Positions 37,721 to 50,903 are shown, numbered from the stretch's first letter. The stretch: DNA of 64,000 bases from Torymus aiolomorphi (GCA_036365515.1 CM070873.1:230198876-230262875), one strand, 5' to 3'. The notes: generated from the letters alone by a model not told the origin. A program made the numbers and translations.

Positions 37721-37828
37721 CTCCAACTCGGCCGCAACAACAGCTTCGGGCACAGCACAGTAGTGGTGGTAGAGCAGCAGTCGTTCGTCGTCGTCGCGGA
37801 TTGGCAGCGGTAACTGACATTCGGCGCG
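37721..37828 (-). other. Candidate internal exon, 108 bases, unrecognised
   Basis: On the minus strand a good acceptor (ACATTTCTGCAG ending 37829) and donor (GAG/GTGAGC at 37721/37720) bound exactly 36 codons that are open in the 0-0 phase. The peptide, beginning RAECQLPLPIRDDDERLLLY and ending EAVVAAELE, has mixed, non-repetitive composition unlike the simple-sequence frames around it. A second frame, beginning SAPNVSYRCQ, is also open and would be phase-compatible with the candidate exon at 38658-38755. No homology is recognised. It may belong to an unknown minus-strand gene or to a distal EcR leader. Confidence 0.3.
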
Positions 37829-38377
37829 CTGCAGAAATGTAGTGCGCTCTCTCTCTCTTCCTCCTTCCTCGTTCTTTCTTTCTTTCTTTCTCGCGCTTTC
37901 TCGCTTTCACTCGTATTTCCACTCTCCGTATACACACTCTCCGCAAAACCGGTATAAACAAACTAGGCTATTATGGCTCCACGCGGCTCTCTCTCTCTCT
38001 TCTCTTCCTCCTCTTCGTCTCTCTTCCTTAAATATCATAAATATATTCTGTGCTCTTCGCTTCGACTTCTCGCTTGCAGGTACGGATCTCTCCTGGTTTC
38101 GTGTCACGCGCGCGCTGTGTTTCTCTTCTCTCTCTCGTGCCGAGATTGTTAGGTTTGCTTTGAACTGTGGGTTTGCTTTGTTTTGTCGTGGCTTTAACAA
38201 GATCTCTAGCTTCCTTATACACTTTTGCGTAGCTCGTCTTCTCTCCTCTCTTGGATTTATTATTTAACAATACAGTGTACGGGAGGGGCGTAGGCACTAT
38301 TGCGCTGCGATAGAAGGTATATGTTTGAAGGTACTTGTAGGTTCGAGGTATTTTGTCCAAGGTAGAAGTACACGCCC

Positions 38378-38434
38378 TATTATTATTATTATTACTATTA
38401 TTATTTTCTTCTTCTTCTTCTTCTTCTTCTTCTT
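38378..38434 (+). repeat. Compound (TAT)n-(CTT)n microsatellite
   Basis: TAT/ATT triplets (38378-38406) pass directly into CTT triplets (38407-38434). Confidence 0.9.
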
Positions 38435-38657
38435 TTTTCACTTATTATACAAGCAGGGCCGAGGGTTCGTTCACGTTTTTATACATATATATATATTATA
38501 ATAATATATATCCCTTAGATAGCGTTACTCCCGGGTACTTTCTTCGTCTCGTCGTCTTCGTCGCTCTCCTCTCACGCCCAGCGTCGTCTTCTTCGTCGGA
38601 GGCCCTCTGCATCAAGGCTCCTTTGCGCGAATGGTCAGAAGTCGTGGGGTGTATCAC

Positions 38658-38755
38658 CTGAGCGCGTCTCCCCGCTTAGCCACATCGCACTGAGGTAGAG
38701 CCTCGTCGTCGCTGTTGTCGTGCGCCTTTACACAACACTCGACGCGCCGCACCAT
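38658..38755 (-). other. Candidate exon beginning at an ATG, unrecognised
   Basis: On the minus strand the acceptor CTATGTATTGCAG ends at 38756 and the exon starts with ATG at 38755-38753. The ATG frame is open through 32 codons (start MVRRVECCVKAHDNSDDEAL, four Cys, Asp-rich middle) to a CAG/GTGATA donor at 38658/38657. Without splicing a TGA follows immediately. With splicing it is in phase 2 and would read into the SAPNVSYRC frame of the segment at 37721-37828 across an 829-base intron. The product is not recognised. It could be a small coding exon or a leader exon with an upstream reading frame. Confidence 0.3.
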
Positions 38756-41700
38756 CTGCAATACATAGGAAAAGAAGCGTGCGTGAGTTTTTCTCTCTTT
38801 CTTTTCAACGAGGAAAATAATATATATAGTAGGTTGAGGGCTGATGCGTGGAATATAAAAATAGGCGCCTTTTGAATAAAACACGCGGCGGCGTGAAATG
38901 TGGGTAGTTTTCATCGACGCTGTAACTATGGCAAGGTTCTCTGGTTACCGCATTGTCTCTCTTCATGCGTGGGAGTTTATTTACAGGATGCGCTGAATTA
39001 TTGAGGTGAAATCGATTCGACATATTATGGTATAAAACGCAGGGGACTTTGCTATAGATGTATAATGCGTTATTGACGACGCGATTCTCATTAAATATAT
39101 TACCGCATTAATTTTGTACAGCTTAGGATATATTACGAATATATATGCTTGGCATGCCCTACAATAATTTAAATAAAATATGATTGTGGAGCAGTATACA
39201 TCGATTTTCCTTTGTAATACAGTTTTGAAAAATTTTGATCAATATTATGATGATTAATAAACTTACGTGCGAAGACTTACATGATACATCTATTATGCAT
39301 TTTCCTACGTGAGAATTTGTCGCAGAAATTGCATATCAAGGAGCGCAGGAGCGCTCCGAAGGCAAGTATCTGTCCAAATGTAGAAGAAGCCTGAGGGAGT
39401 GTGCGAGAATTTCATTTATTTTTTACGACTTTGCATTATGTTTGATCTTATACTTTAAATATATCAATGGATAGCTTTTTTAATATACTACATGTATACA
39501 AAATTTCAATTAAAAATATTATGTCGTTTTGATGTATATCTAGTTGATATATTCCGAGGGCTGTTTTCTTATCCAAAATTTTTCTTCTTCTTTTCTCTCC
39601 TCGATCAGTTAAATCAATTTTATAAATATATAATATCCACACAGCACATCTTTCTGAATAAAAAAAAAAAAAAAAAAATTACCCATAACAACTTCTAACA
39701 GCGATAATTACAATCCCTAGAGAAAACTTCCCCCCGCAATGGATGTCTTAAAAGTCATTATCACGACGAGAAACAGCCATAGATATAAAATGACTTTTTA
39801 AGCGTCGCGTATATACGTTTATTAAAATTAGAGAAAGTTAGCGACGTCGACAACGTCGCATCAGTCTATTCTTTCGAACTTGGCCTGCCAACAATAATAA
39901 TGCATTCGCGATGATTACCATCTTCGTGCGGCGTATCGTCGTAATTGTCGCGGACTTAACCGTGTGCCGTGGTCTGCAAAACCACAACGAGACGCACATA
40001 CACGAAGTTTAGCGCGCGCGATATATACCTATATTATACCGAGGGACTTTTAATGCGAGAGAGTAGTGCGCGGGGGCCGGAAAACCGCGAAAATCCAGCA
40101 GGCGTGGAAATTAATTTCCCTGCCCACGCGCGTGCGGCCGCCGCACGCGCGCACACACATGCACGTATATACAGAGTGGGAACGGGTAAATAGGGGAATC
40201 ACATATGCACGAGGGCGGTCTGACCGCTGTAGCTGGAAAACCGGAACGCGCTTCGGAATTTGCAAAAGCCGCGTGAGTTGCGCGCGCGCGCCTGTTAATT
40301 CGCGGATTTATGTCTCTTTCGATGGCTTTCAAATCAAGGATAAAGCTATATGTATACGCCTTCGCTTGCCTCGATACCTATAACGCGCGTGCGCTCGGTA
40401 ATAAATTAGCTGCGTTCGATGCTAAGTGCCTCTCTGTGATAAGCGACTCTTTTGGTGCAGCGAGTGTCGTTGCATATTTTGTTTTTCGTTTGATTTGCGT
40501 TGCGTGTGTTTTTGTTTGGAACTAGCGCTCGTTGTTTATTATCGGCGTTATTAAATTTTTATTTATCTCTGCGGCTGCCTGCCGCGCCGCAGGTAGGTCA
40601 TGAACAGTTTCACGCTGCGCGTTCAGGTTTTCCATGTTTTTCGTGCGTGTGGAAACGACTCATGAAAATAAAACGTACTTTGTCGCTTTTAGATAAGGTA
40701 TATCTACAGAGACAGATAAATAAAGAAAAGGCCTCAATATCGGCTTTTTTCTTACATCAGCGAGAGCGAGAGAGAGAGACTTGAAATTTTTAAACGAAGT
40801 TGAAATGCCTGTGCTATAAAGATACACTTCTTGTTTACGAATATTATTTATTACGGTGTAATTTATTTTAATGGTTAGCAATAGAACACACAATATTTTA
40901 TTTGCATTTTATGCAAGGTAAACAGGCACGGTTTCGCAGAGGAGAAAAGTAATAGATCGTATAAAGTTTTTCCTTTAATTTAATTTGAAATGGTTAATGG
41001 AAGAGCATATCTTTTTTCCCCACTTTTTGATTTTAATAAAGTTGTAATTTACTTTCATTAAGTGAATAAATGATTTTATTATTTTTCACTGGAAAAGAGA
41101 TTAGAAGTTTCAACACAGCGATGATTGACACTGTTTCTTATCTGTTTACTTATTTATTGAATTACATCAAATTTTCCCAAAGTGGTAAATTTGCCATTAA
41201 GGAATGCAAACAGTAAAGTATTTATTGCTACCAAGAAATACGTTATTTTCATTTCAGTAATGATTTATTACCATTGCTCTACAATAAAGTGCAATGCATA
41301 TGGGAATATTCTGAGATTTACATGCTTGGCATCCGACAATGTTGTCATTTATCGCCGGTTACTTAGACTCGTCATTGTTTCGCATGTTGAAAGCTTTTCA
41401 AATATTTGAAAGTAACCATTAACATTATTTTTAACTAAAAAGAAACTTGAACGTCAACTCCAGTAAAAAACAACTTCAAAAATACACTTTTCTCGTTACA
41501 TCTACTCGTTATAAGCTCTCCTCACTTTTTATTTGAAAATATTTTAACCAGTCATCTAAATACTAAATTTCACAGCTCGACAATTAATTTCAAACGCTCT
41601 TGCAACATTATTTACCTGTACTTAGCTATTCAGCTATTCAGTATTTATTGTAAAAAAAAATCAAAGAGCGTAAAAAAAACACGAAAATCTCCTATTTTTC

Positions 41701-42181
41701 CTTCACAAAAGCATCTTCTTCCAACATTTAGCAGCGCGCGCCCGTCAAAGAGGGTATTTTTAATTCCACCTTGCGCGCAGCACTCTCTCCTTCTCACTCT
41801 CGGCCCTCCTCTTTCTCTCGCACATCGTCTCCCGGTCTCCCCTCTGTCTGTCTGCTTCCTTCCTCTCTCTCTCTCTCTCTTACTCTCCCCTATAGCTTCC
41901 TCCAGGTACACACATGCCTGACTTCCCACGGCTAATGCGTGTCACGAAGGACAGAGGCGCGCACACACCGCCGACGACGCCGACGAGTCACCCCCTCGCG
42001 CGCATATACACGCGCAGCACCTCACTCTCTCTCCCTTCGTCATGAAATAACTATGCCGGGGCGGTGTGCATTCTCGCGTGCCATGGCGCGCTGTGTGCGT
42101 GCGTGCACACGACGACGAGGGGGACGAGCAAGCGAACGAACGAACGATCCAGACCTACGCTAATACCGAGTCGCCGTCCGT

Positions 42182-42182
<1 letters not shown>

Positions 42183-42270
<88 letters not shown>
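42183..42270 (+). repeat. (CT)n microsatellite
   Basis: A CT tract of 88 bases with one A interruption near 42215. Confidence 0.95.
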
Positions 42271-42274
<4 letters not shown>

Positions 42275-43771
42275 GTCTGCGTCTACTCTTTCGCTCGACG
42301 CGCGCGCGCCCGCGAATGTGGAGCACGTCTCGGCTGCGCGACGTCGCCGATGCGTGGCCATAAGCCTGCCAGAGACAGACGAGCGCGTTGATGACACGAG
42401 GATGATGTGCGGCGCGCGAGGAACCGGCAAAGCTTGCGTGCGAAAAAATTTCGGGCTTGGCTGATTAATAATAATGAACGGCTGCTATTAATACGCCATT
42501 GTAGGTGGGTTGTTGGCGTGTATATAAGCGTGGTTTTTTAGTACGGGGATTGGGTACGCTATAGCTTTGTGTTCGGCTTCGTTAGCGAGAGGTCGTACAA
42601 GTTTATGAGCTGTGCGCCTGAGAGAGCAGCGGGTTCGCGGGCGATTTTTTCTTACAATGATATTTTCTGCGGGTGAACAATTTTTCCATTAAGAATGTAA
42701 AATTTATTATTACATTTTAACACGATTTACAAAGTTGGAAAAATCCGTTTATCTCTTGCGTGCAGTGCGGTTATGGAAGGAAGCCATATTCGGAAACGTG
42801 TCATTATTATTTTTTCTTTTTTTTATGCAAAATACGAAGAATGGAATTTTAAATACTTGTCATGTGCTAAAATATATGGTTTCATTGATTAAATGAATAT
42901 GCTTTTACTTTTTATTCAATTACCTACATAACCAGTTAATCACGATAATTAACCTATTTTACCAATAACAATTACACAGCTTAGAAATTTCTCAAAATAA
43001 CTTTCTGTTTGTAAAATGAATATATAAAAAAAAAGAATACTCGCCGCAAATGCCGAAGTAGTCCAATGCAATGATTAACCTTTCTAATAGCCCCGTAATA
43101 TTAAAAGGTAACCCACTTGATACGTAATCACAATCAAGAGGAGTGCTCGTAACCTTGCAATGCCCGCGAGTGTTTATGACATTTCAGTGCCCGCATTATG
43201 TCAATGTCCGCGCGCTCGAAGGCTCGGCCGATACCCCAGCCTACACACTACGCGCAAGCGCGCATTCGAATATATATAACCAATTTAATTATCATCGTTC
43301 GCTGCGCGAGCACAATTCACGCTAGCGTTGAAATTTCATTACAGCGGAACAGCCGCGTCTAAAATCAGATTTTGCAACGTTATACCACCGCGCAGTTGCC
43401 CACACGTCTGTTCTATGAATGTGTATTTCATCAATGAATTTCGTATCGACAAGTATATTATATACGTACCTAAAGAAAATTCCCGTCGAAAAATATTCTT
43501 GTACAAAATATACGCATGTACGCATCGAATAACTGCAAACTTCAATGTATGCATCACAGGTATCACATATATACACACTTTCCATATACACGCGAGTAGC
43601 AGCAGCAACAGCACCGGCTCGGTGCTCTGGTTAGCTACGCCACAATTAATCACATTCAGCATATAAGAAAGAAGAGGAAGAGGTTCGCCCGCGAGCCTCG
43701 GATGTGTGCCGCCGCAAGCATATAGGTTCGTATACGTATGTGTGTATATCGGCCGCTAATACATTGTGCAG

Positions 43772-43809
43772 CGCGCGAGATCAACCTATCGCTGACCGCG
43801 GGCGAACAG
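43772..43809 (+). other. Weak candidate micro-exon
   Basis: On the plus strand ACATTGTGCAG ends at 43771 and a consensus CAG/GTGAGT donor lies at 43809/43810, enclosing 38 bases. One frame reads REINLSLTAGEQ. The pyrimidine tract before the acceptor is poor and no neighbouring exon is visible, so this is only a marginal call. Confidence 0.15.
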
Positions 43810-43942
43810 GTGAGTCCGAACAGCTCGCTCGCGGTTTTTCGGCACCGCGTGCACCCCAACTCGTTACCCTCTTCCTTTACTTCCTCGAAAACTGTCTTAT
43901 ATAGAGACAAGGCAGCCCGCATCGTACGTGCATATATTATAA

Positions 43943-43944
<2 letters not shown>

Positions 43945-44028
<84 letters not shown>

Positions 44029-44032
44029 TCTC
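43945..44032 (+). repeat. (TC)n microsatellite
   Basis: A TC tract of about 88 bases, interrupted once by CCC near its end. A GA-rich stretch of the opposite sense lies 170-240 bases downstream (44198-44275), so the two could pair. Confidence 0.95.
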
Positions 44033-46608
44033 CACCGGCTTTCATTTCCCGACAGCTCGATGCATCGATGTTGGCGCGGGTGCGTGTATGTGTTTATATG
44101 TACACCCACTGGAGAAAAATACGGTGATCGCACTTGGCCAAGAGGCGGTGTGTATATTGTGCATGGTAAATGGCTTCCCGACTGCGAGTGAGGAAAAGAA
44201 AGAGAGGGAGAGAGAGAAGGAGAGAGAGAGAGAGGGAGGGAGAGAGAGAGAGGAATAGAGAGGGATAGAGAGGGAGATAGCGGCTAAACTAGCGAGGCTG
44301 CACGCCGCGCTGTTACTTCCGGACAGATGTTCCGGAATTAACATCTTGCAGTGTGTGGGCTATTGTTATGCGGAATAATATGCGAGGAAAGATGCAGGTT
44401 CGTTCGTAGACTTTTTGAATTTTTTTTTTTTAAATGAACGAATACAGTTGCAGTGATCAAGTATTATTACATTTATAAATGGGATCTGGCACATTATACA
44501 AATATATAGTATGTGTATTATCGGTAGATTATTTAATTAACTTTTTTTAACGGCAAAGCTAGTAAAATTTCCATTAGATAAGGTGGAAGTGTAATACCTT
44601 GAAAGAAATTGAATTATACGAGTATTAATCTAGTAAAAAGTCATTTTTATATAATTATCATCGCTCGGTATGAAATTTTCTCTATTTAATTATTATTTTT
44701 TTCTTAGATAAGCCGACCAATGACACGAGATAACAATTCTACTAATAATTAAGTTTAAATTCATCGTGAATTTTTCAATTTTTTAACAAACAACTACTTT
44801 TACGCGCAAAAGCTATTTGAACAGTTAGATAGTATGAAAAGTATTTAAAAAAAAAATTTAGATAAAAACTAATAATCAACTAAGGAAAGTATGAATGACC
44901 TGCTATAAACATTTTGGCCACTCTTTTAAAATGTACACTAAATACTCCGGGCTTTAAACGCACATTTAAACCCAATAAAGATTACTACTAAGACTAATAA
45001 CCTATATATATTAACTCGCTCCGTTTGTGATAAGGCCACGGTGCACGTAACCTTGTCCAAGTTTTTTTTTTCTGCGCGCTAATGCATTCGCTGGAAAAAA
45101 TAAACAGCCATTGCTATCATTTCTCGTTCGAACGAGCGAGATAAGTTTTATATGCGGTTTACATATATCGGACCAAAGCGCGGATATTTATTCGAGAAAT
45201 TAGAATTGCAAGCCAAGCTTTTTACAAGATGGATACATAAATAAAAGATTTTTATTCAGAAGCATATACGTTGCTTCGCGTTCGAACGCCAAGGTTCTAT
45301 ATCTATGACGTGCGCGTAAATTGAACAGTGACGATGCTTTTGCATGGAACTCGCGCTGGATGATTCTAAAATGACCTAACCGGTCTCTGTCGACAATCAT
45401 TATAGACATGAAACATTACATGCCAAGTTATAATTTGTAAGCACAGATTGTAAGAATTTATTGGCCATCGCATATCAAGCCATAAAACAAATTAACTGTA
45501 TTTATTTTTAACCTAAACTATTTATTTAAATGTTAAGCTATTAAAATCAAATCATTCGTCGTCATTGGAACCCTCCATTCTACTAATTGTAAACCTACTC
45601 TAATCACAAGTTTTCAAACCCTATACTCAACAGAATCCTCTAACGACACCCAAACTTCACGCAAAAAACTTGCAACAGCCACGAGGAGCAAAAGGTGTTT
45701 GCGCGCACCTGAACCCGAGACCGTAAGCAAAGGCGTGCGTACTCTCGTTTTTTTTTTTTTTTTTACAGGGTAATGCCAGTACCGAGACACCCGACGTAAC
45801 CAGTCGCGCGCGCGGGGGAGGGATCTCCGCGTATCGTAATTCAATATCATTGACTGAACTTGAGCTACTTACGAGTGACCTTGCGCAGTCCTGCGGTAGG
45901 TGAGTGCAGTCTGCACGTCGCGAAATTGTTGTGCGTTTGCGCGTACGTATAGGTGCGATAAGCCGGCAGAGGTGGCAGAGGAAAAAAATATATAAGCACG
46001 GTATATAATAGAGTGTGAGGATGTGCGCGGCGGCGGCGGCGCCTTCTCGGATTTCCGGCGCGTCCGGGACACAAACACTCTTCTCGCGCCTTCGCCCCGC
46101 CGCTTCCGGTTGATGGTGGCCGCACCACCACTGACGACGAGGATTCTTATAGTTTAGTGTTACTCTCCGAGCGTCTCCTGCGGTCTTTTGTTTTTTTTGC
46201 GTTTATGCTCGGTCGTTAGGTACTTTATTATGATAAAAAAAACGGAAATAGAAACAATGGAAACAGTAAGGATTTGCGGTTTAAGTTCGGTGGATAGTTT
46301 AATAGTTTCGCTCGATATGGATGTATAGTGCTTGAGAATTTCTAGTATACTTTATATGATTGCATGAGAGCAGTTCTGGTTATGAAGCTATACGTTAAAG
46401 TGATCATAAAACATCTAACATTTAACGGGGCAATTAACAACATTCTTTTCAATTAAGAATAACTTGTAATAACAGTTGAGTTGAATCAAGTTGTTATCGA
46501 TTATAAAAAAATAAAAATAAAATTTTGTTAAAGTAATATACACTCAATTCCTAGTAATATTATAGTTATAAAAATAGAATTGTTTGTCATGTTAATTTAC
46601 CACTTGAT

Positions 46609-47099
46609 AAGGTAAAGTACCTGAAAGCGGGACACATTCGGAGTATAACCATGTACAAACGGTGTTTTCAGAACCGACAACCCAAAATTTTTAAAAACTT
46701 TTTAATCTAATTATTGATACACAATCTATCTTACTAATCTATACAAAAATAAACCTATTTAAATACTTTTGTCTAATAAATAAGTAAGATTGAAAAAACA
46801 TGTGTACGACTGCTACTCCTGGAGACTCTATGTCGAGCTGGGACCTACATCGGGAGGTTACTCAAACAAAGATTTGATTTCTCACGCTACTGAAATATAA
46901 CCTCGAAAAGTTTGGATGCCGTTTGCAATCAATTAAAAAAGTAAATTAAGACAAAATTGACGTGCATACATAGTTAGTATCACAAATAATGCTAACAAAG
47001 TAATGTTGTTACCCTATTAACATTTTATAGTAGTTATTTCACTGCTGTCTCGATTTCGGTCCCATTTTTAATTTGTCCCGCATTCGGGTACTTTACCTT
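46609..47099. mobile_element. 491-base element with AAGGTAAAGTACC inverted termini
   Basis: The left end AAGGTAAAGTACCTGAAAGC at 46609 matches the reverse complement of the right end (AAGGTAAAGTACCCGAATGC from 47099), continuing GGGACA for about 26 bases with two or three mismatches. The interior is AT-rich without a coding frame. It is a MITE-type DNA transposon. Confidence 0.75.
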
Positions 47100-48997
47100 A
47101 ATTACCATTTCTATAAAAAACCTAAGTGGTTTAATCTGTGCTTCCACTATATTCAACCAGTTTTTCCTCGTAACACCAACTAATTGTAACGAAAAATTAT
47201 TCCAAAAGACGAGCGTAAAGATTTTAATTTGGTAAACGTGAAAGCTTTTCCGCGCGCACAAACAATAATCGCAAAACACGCGGGCGAAGCGTATAGCCGT
47301 GGTCGGTTACAGGCGACGCAATCAATGTAATGGGAAGCACTTAAAAAAAAATAAATAAACTGACCTACACCAATGGGAGTGAGTGACGATGTGCAGTGTG
47401 GTACTTCCGTCGAATGACCCCAGCTCCGATGAATATTTACGCGATTACTGACCCAACGCATCGCACGAATCGTGCGTACGTCGTCCGCGCGCGCCATCAA
47501 TTCGACGATGACTGACAATGTTTGCACCAGTCATGTCACACACGGCTTTTGAATAGGTTTCAAACGAGTGAATCGTTCAACTGTAAATTATTTATTAATC
47601 CGGTACGCAAATACAAAGTTTTTTTGCGCCGTTGGGTGAATTACAATGTGAATGTTTATTAACAGAGCATTGATGTCGATTCCAATTTATTTTTTACAAT
47701 AACACATTAAACCACGTGATTAATTTAACAAAATCGTATACCAACGGTAGACAATTACATTGGATTTGAACTATTTTTTGGAATTTTTTACAGTAATTCT
47801 TCTATATATCTGCTAAATTGAATAATATTCGACTATACGTGCACACAACTAAATGTACATTTTTTTTTATTAAAAATTGAGTTCCCAGCACAGCTTTCTG
47901 AAGTCGAACTATGCCAGCTTAACGGCGAAATCCCCGTACTTCTCCGCATCTTCTAGGGCTTCGGATTACGTAACGCTGTCTCTCCCTCTCCCTCGATACC
48001 CCTCTCGCTCCGTAATTTTTCCTATTTACAAAACTCACTGGCTCTCAATGACTTTACCTCGTACCGTAACGCCAAACCCCCTAAACCTTCCCTCTTCCCG
48101 ACGCAAAAAAGAAAATCTCGAAATTCTCACATCCACTTTGAACAAGCCTATCGGCCCGCGTGACGAAAGGGTATAGAGATAGAGACCGAGAGTGAGCAGA
48201 AAAGTGGCTATATACGCGACGACTTTGAGTACGACTTTGAGGCGGCAACAATTTTCGAGAAATCGCAAGTCTCGTCTCGACTCTCCCGAGAGGCCGGGAC
48301 GACTATCATCATCCACGTCTATATACACTGTGTGGGTATACGCGCGCGCGCGCATGTGTATGTGTACAGCAGCAGCCGGTCGGCGCGCGCGGCTCGGTGT
48401 CAGTGGGTTGGAATCTCTCGAGACCCCCGCGTGCACGTGACAGCGGCGGCGGCGGCGGCGGTGGCGACGACCATGGCTTATCTCTTTCTCTCTCGCAAGC
48501 AAGCGACCGAAGAAGTCTCGCGCCTGTGCGGAACGATGCGCGGATATATATATATATCGCATTATGTATGTATCTGCTCGATAGATGTAAGTGACCTGGG
48601 CTCGATCTCCACCACCTCCTCCTCTGTCATGCAGCAGTTTCTTTTTTCTTATGTGGTGTGTATAATAAGTACGTGCCCGCGATTATTACGACAATATTAC
48701 GCCGCTGCGCAATGGCAACTGTGTCGCAGCAGCGACGGCCGGCAGGTATATAGAATTGTTAAACTATGCAAATCATTGTGTACTGGAAAAAATGGGCCAC
48801 GCCGCTCGAGCGAGTGTGCTGCACTTTACTAAAGTGTATTATTTAATCATTCGCTATAATCCTCGTGTAATACGGCTTTGATGTATATACACCTCATCAT
48901 TCTTCGAGGCACATTTCATCCGCGAAACTCTGTTCTTTTATAAAAAGTATATAACGTCCATACACATTATGATGGAAGAACTTTTACAGGTTCACAC
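47100..48997. other. Upstream flank, no gene recognised
   Basis: A GC-rich block at 47960-48840 holds an ATG in good context at 48473 (start MAYLFLSRKQATEEVSRLCG) that stays open to 48832 and contains a GAT/GTAAGT donor-like site near 48588. The stretch looks more mixed than its neighbours but shows no recognisable domain and no neighbouring exon. Confidence 0.4.
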
Positions 48998-50900
48998 ACT
49001 GTTAAAAATAGTTGTATGAAATTTCAGATAAATGTAACGGAAGCTAACTTCCAAATCGTATATGAAAACGATCTCATGCCATAACTAAAATATCAATTAG
49101 TTTCTTAAATTTAATGTACATATTTATAAATTTTCATATACGTTAAAAGTTATGTAATTTAATAAATTAATTTAAAATTCAGCAACGGAAAAGTTAAGAT
49201 TCGGTCACATGTTTATTAAATTTCATATCCATTACTGTATAGAAATTTTAATAATATGTGACTGAAGTTAATGAATTAATTTTTTTAATTTAATGTACCT
49301 GTTCACAAAATTTAGTATACTGTGTGTATTGTATAATTTTATACCGAAACTGAAAATTCAGTTGAAAAAATCTTAAATTTATTGCATATGTTTCTTTAAA
49401 ATCAAGACTAAAAATGTATTTAAAATTTAACGCGGTTGTATTAAAGTGTATATTTTTGTGTGGTTTGTCTTTGGAGCTAGGATAAGGATAGCCTCAAAAA
49501 CGCGGCAAGGACGGAACCTTGTACCCCGTAGCTGTCGAAATAACAGGAAATAGATTTATTTCAACTGAATCCTTTATTCACCTGGTAAATGTAGCATTAA
49601 GTGCCGAGACCATCTATAAGAAGGCGAGATGTCCAGGCGAACAAGGCTGCCGGCAAAGAAAGAAAGAAAGAAAGAAGGGATGGTAGGGGCCCCCTCCGTC
49701 GCCCCCTACCAGTGAGGTACAGCCTGCCCGGATCATCGTCCAGGAGCCCCTTACGTAGAAATGAATCCACGTAGGAGAAGGCCTGGGCGATTCCAGTTAC
49801 CTCTCCTTAAAGAAGGAAATCAAAAAGAGGAAGTTGTGCGTTACCCTGTGAGGGTATTTCCACACTATCAGAAGTTATAGAGCAAAAACGGTTGTATGGC
49901 TGGACTACTATGTGGAGTGTAGAATGGGGAAAAACCTCGCTAGGAGTAAAAACCCATTTATCTGAAGTTAGTTGTTGAGACGCGTAGAATGACTTTATTA
50001 GACAGAAAAAATAAATGAGTAATTTATATAGGTATGTAAAGGTGATATGGGGCAGAAAGTTTAGGCTGCCGGCCGTCAGAACGCCGCCTGACATATCCAG
50101 AGCGCGCCGGCCCACCAGTGGGAAGCGCGACGGTAAGGAGTGCGCCGCCTAGCGGCGCGTGCGGTACTAGACTCTCGTCGGAGCGGTGCGCTTTTCAATT
50201 CGCGAAATTCAAATTCCCCGATTTATAACTGCGCAGAGAGTCTTTACAATTATTAGTTCATTGTAGTTATTATTCATAAATCAACAATTATTATTATTAT
50301 TATTTATGCATATAACAAGCTGATTGAAAATTCATTTGTCGAAACCTTAAATTTATTTAGCATGTCTATTAAATTTCATATACATTACTGTATAGAAAAT
50401 TTAATAATATGTGACTGAAGTTAACGAATTAATTTTTTAATTTAAAGTACCTGTTCATAAAATTTTGTATACTGTATGTATAATTTTATACCGACACTGA
50501 AAATTCAGTTGTAAAAATCTTAAATTTATTGCACATGTTTATTAAATATATATTAATATCTAGCTAATTTCATAATGTGCTTTAAAATCAAAACTAAAAT
50601 TGTATTTGAAATTTAATGCGGTTTGTATTAAAATTAACATTGAAATTTTAGTTTTATATGCATAATATTTAATTTATATACATTAAATTTTATGCATATT
50701 TACATTAACTTCTTTTCAGTTGCTGAGATTTGAAATTTCACTTACGTAATTCAAAAATTTTTGTAAATTCGCATGACATTTAATACAAATATACATTATA
50801 TATTATGTACTTTAAACCTACTTCCAGTAACAAAGTTTTTAAATTTCAGTTACATTTGTAACTTAAATATCTATGAAATTTCAGGTTATTTTTAACAGTA
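48998..50900. mobile_element. 1.9-kb AT-rich element with inverted ends, internal repeats and a GC-rich insertion
   Basis: ACTGTTAAAAATA followed by TGAAATTTCA at the left matches ACTGTTAAAAATA and TGAAATTTCA on the reverse strand at the right end. Inside, about 300 bases at 49165-49450 recur in the same order at 50335-50640 (ATTACTGTATAGAAA, AATATGTGACTGAAGTTAA, GAAAATTCAGTTG and others). A distinct, more GC-rich block separates the two copies. Confidence 0.5.
49455..50220 (-). mobile_element. Possible solo LTR inserted in the AT-rich element
   Basis: A block of about 750 bases with composition unlike its surroundings. Read on the minus strand it has a TATATAAATTA box near 50031 followed by AATAAAGTC near 49996, then a second AATAAA downstream, the order of promoter and poly(A) signal seen in LTRs. 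It has an (AAAG)n tract at 49658-49680 and no long frame. Exact ends and a target duplication were not established, so the class is tentative. Confidence 0.3.
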
Positions 50901-50903
50901 AAG

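Larger units (their letters stand above)
36923..46608. other. Upstream flank with a few candidate exons, otherwise no gene recognised
   Basis: GC-rich blocks (37080-38180, 38540-38760, 39960-40660, 41710-42640, 43580-44330, 45680-46180) alternate with AT-rich blocks. The candidate exons are listed separately. A (TAT)n/(CTT)n compound tract lies at 38378-38434 and an A-tract at 39661-39678. A minus-strand GTAAGT at about 45873 follows an open GC-rich frame that lacks an ATG. Confidence 0.5.

Noticed and set aside
47180..47527. 115-codon minus-strand frame with mixed composition
   Set aside because: No ATG start, no convincing splice borders, and no recognisable motif.
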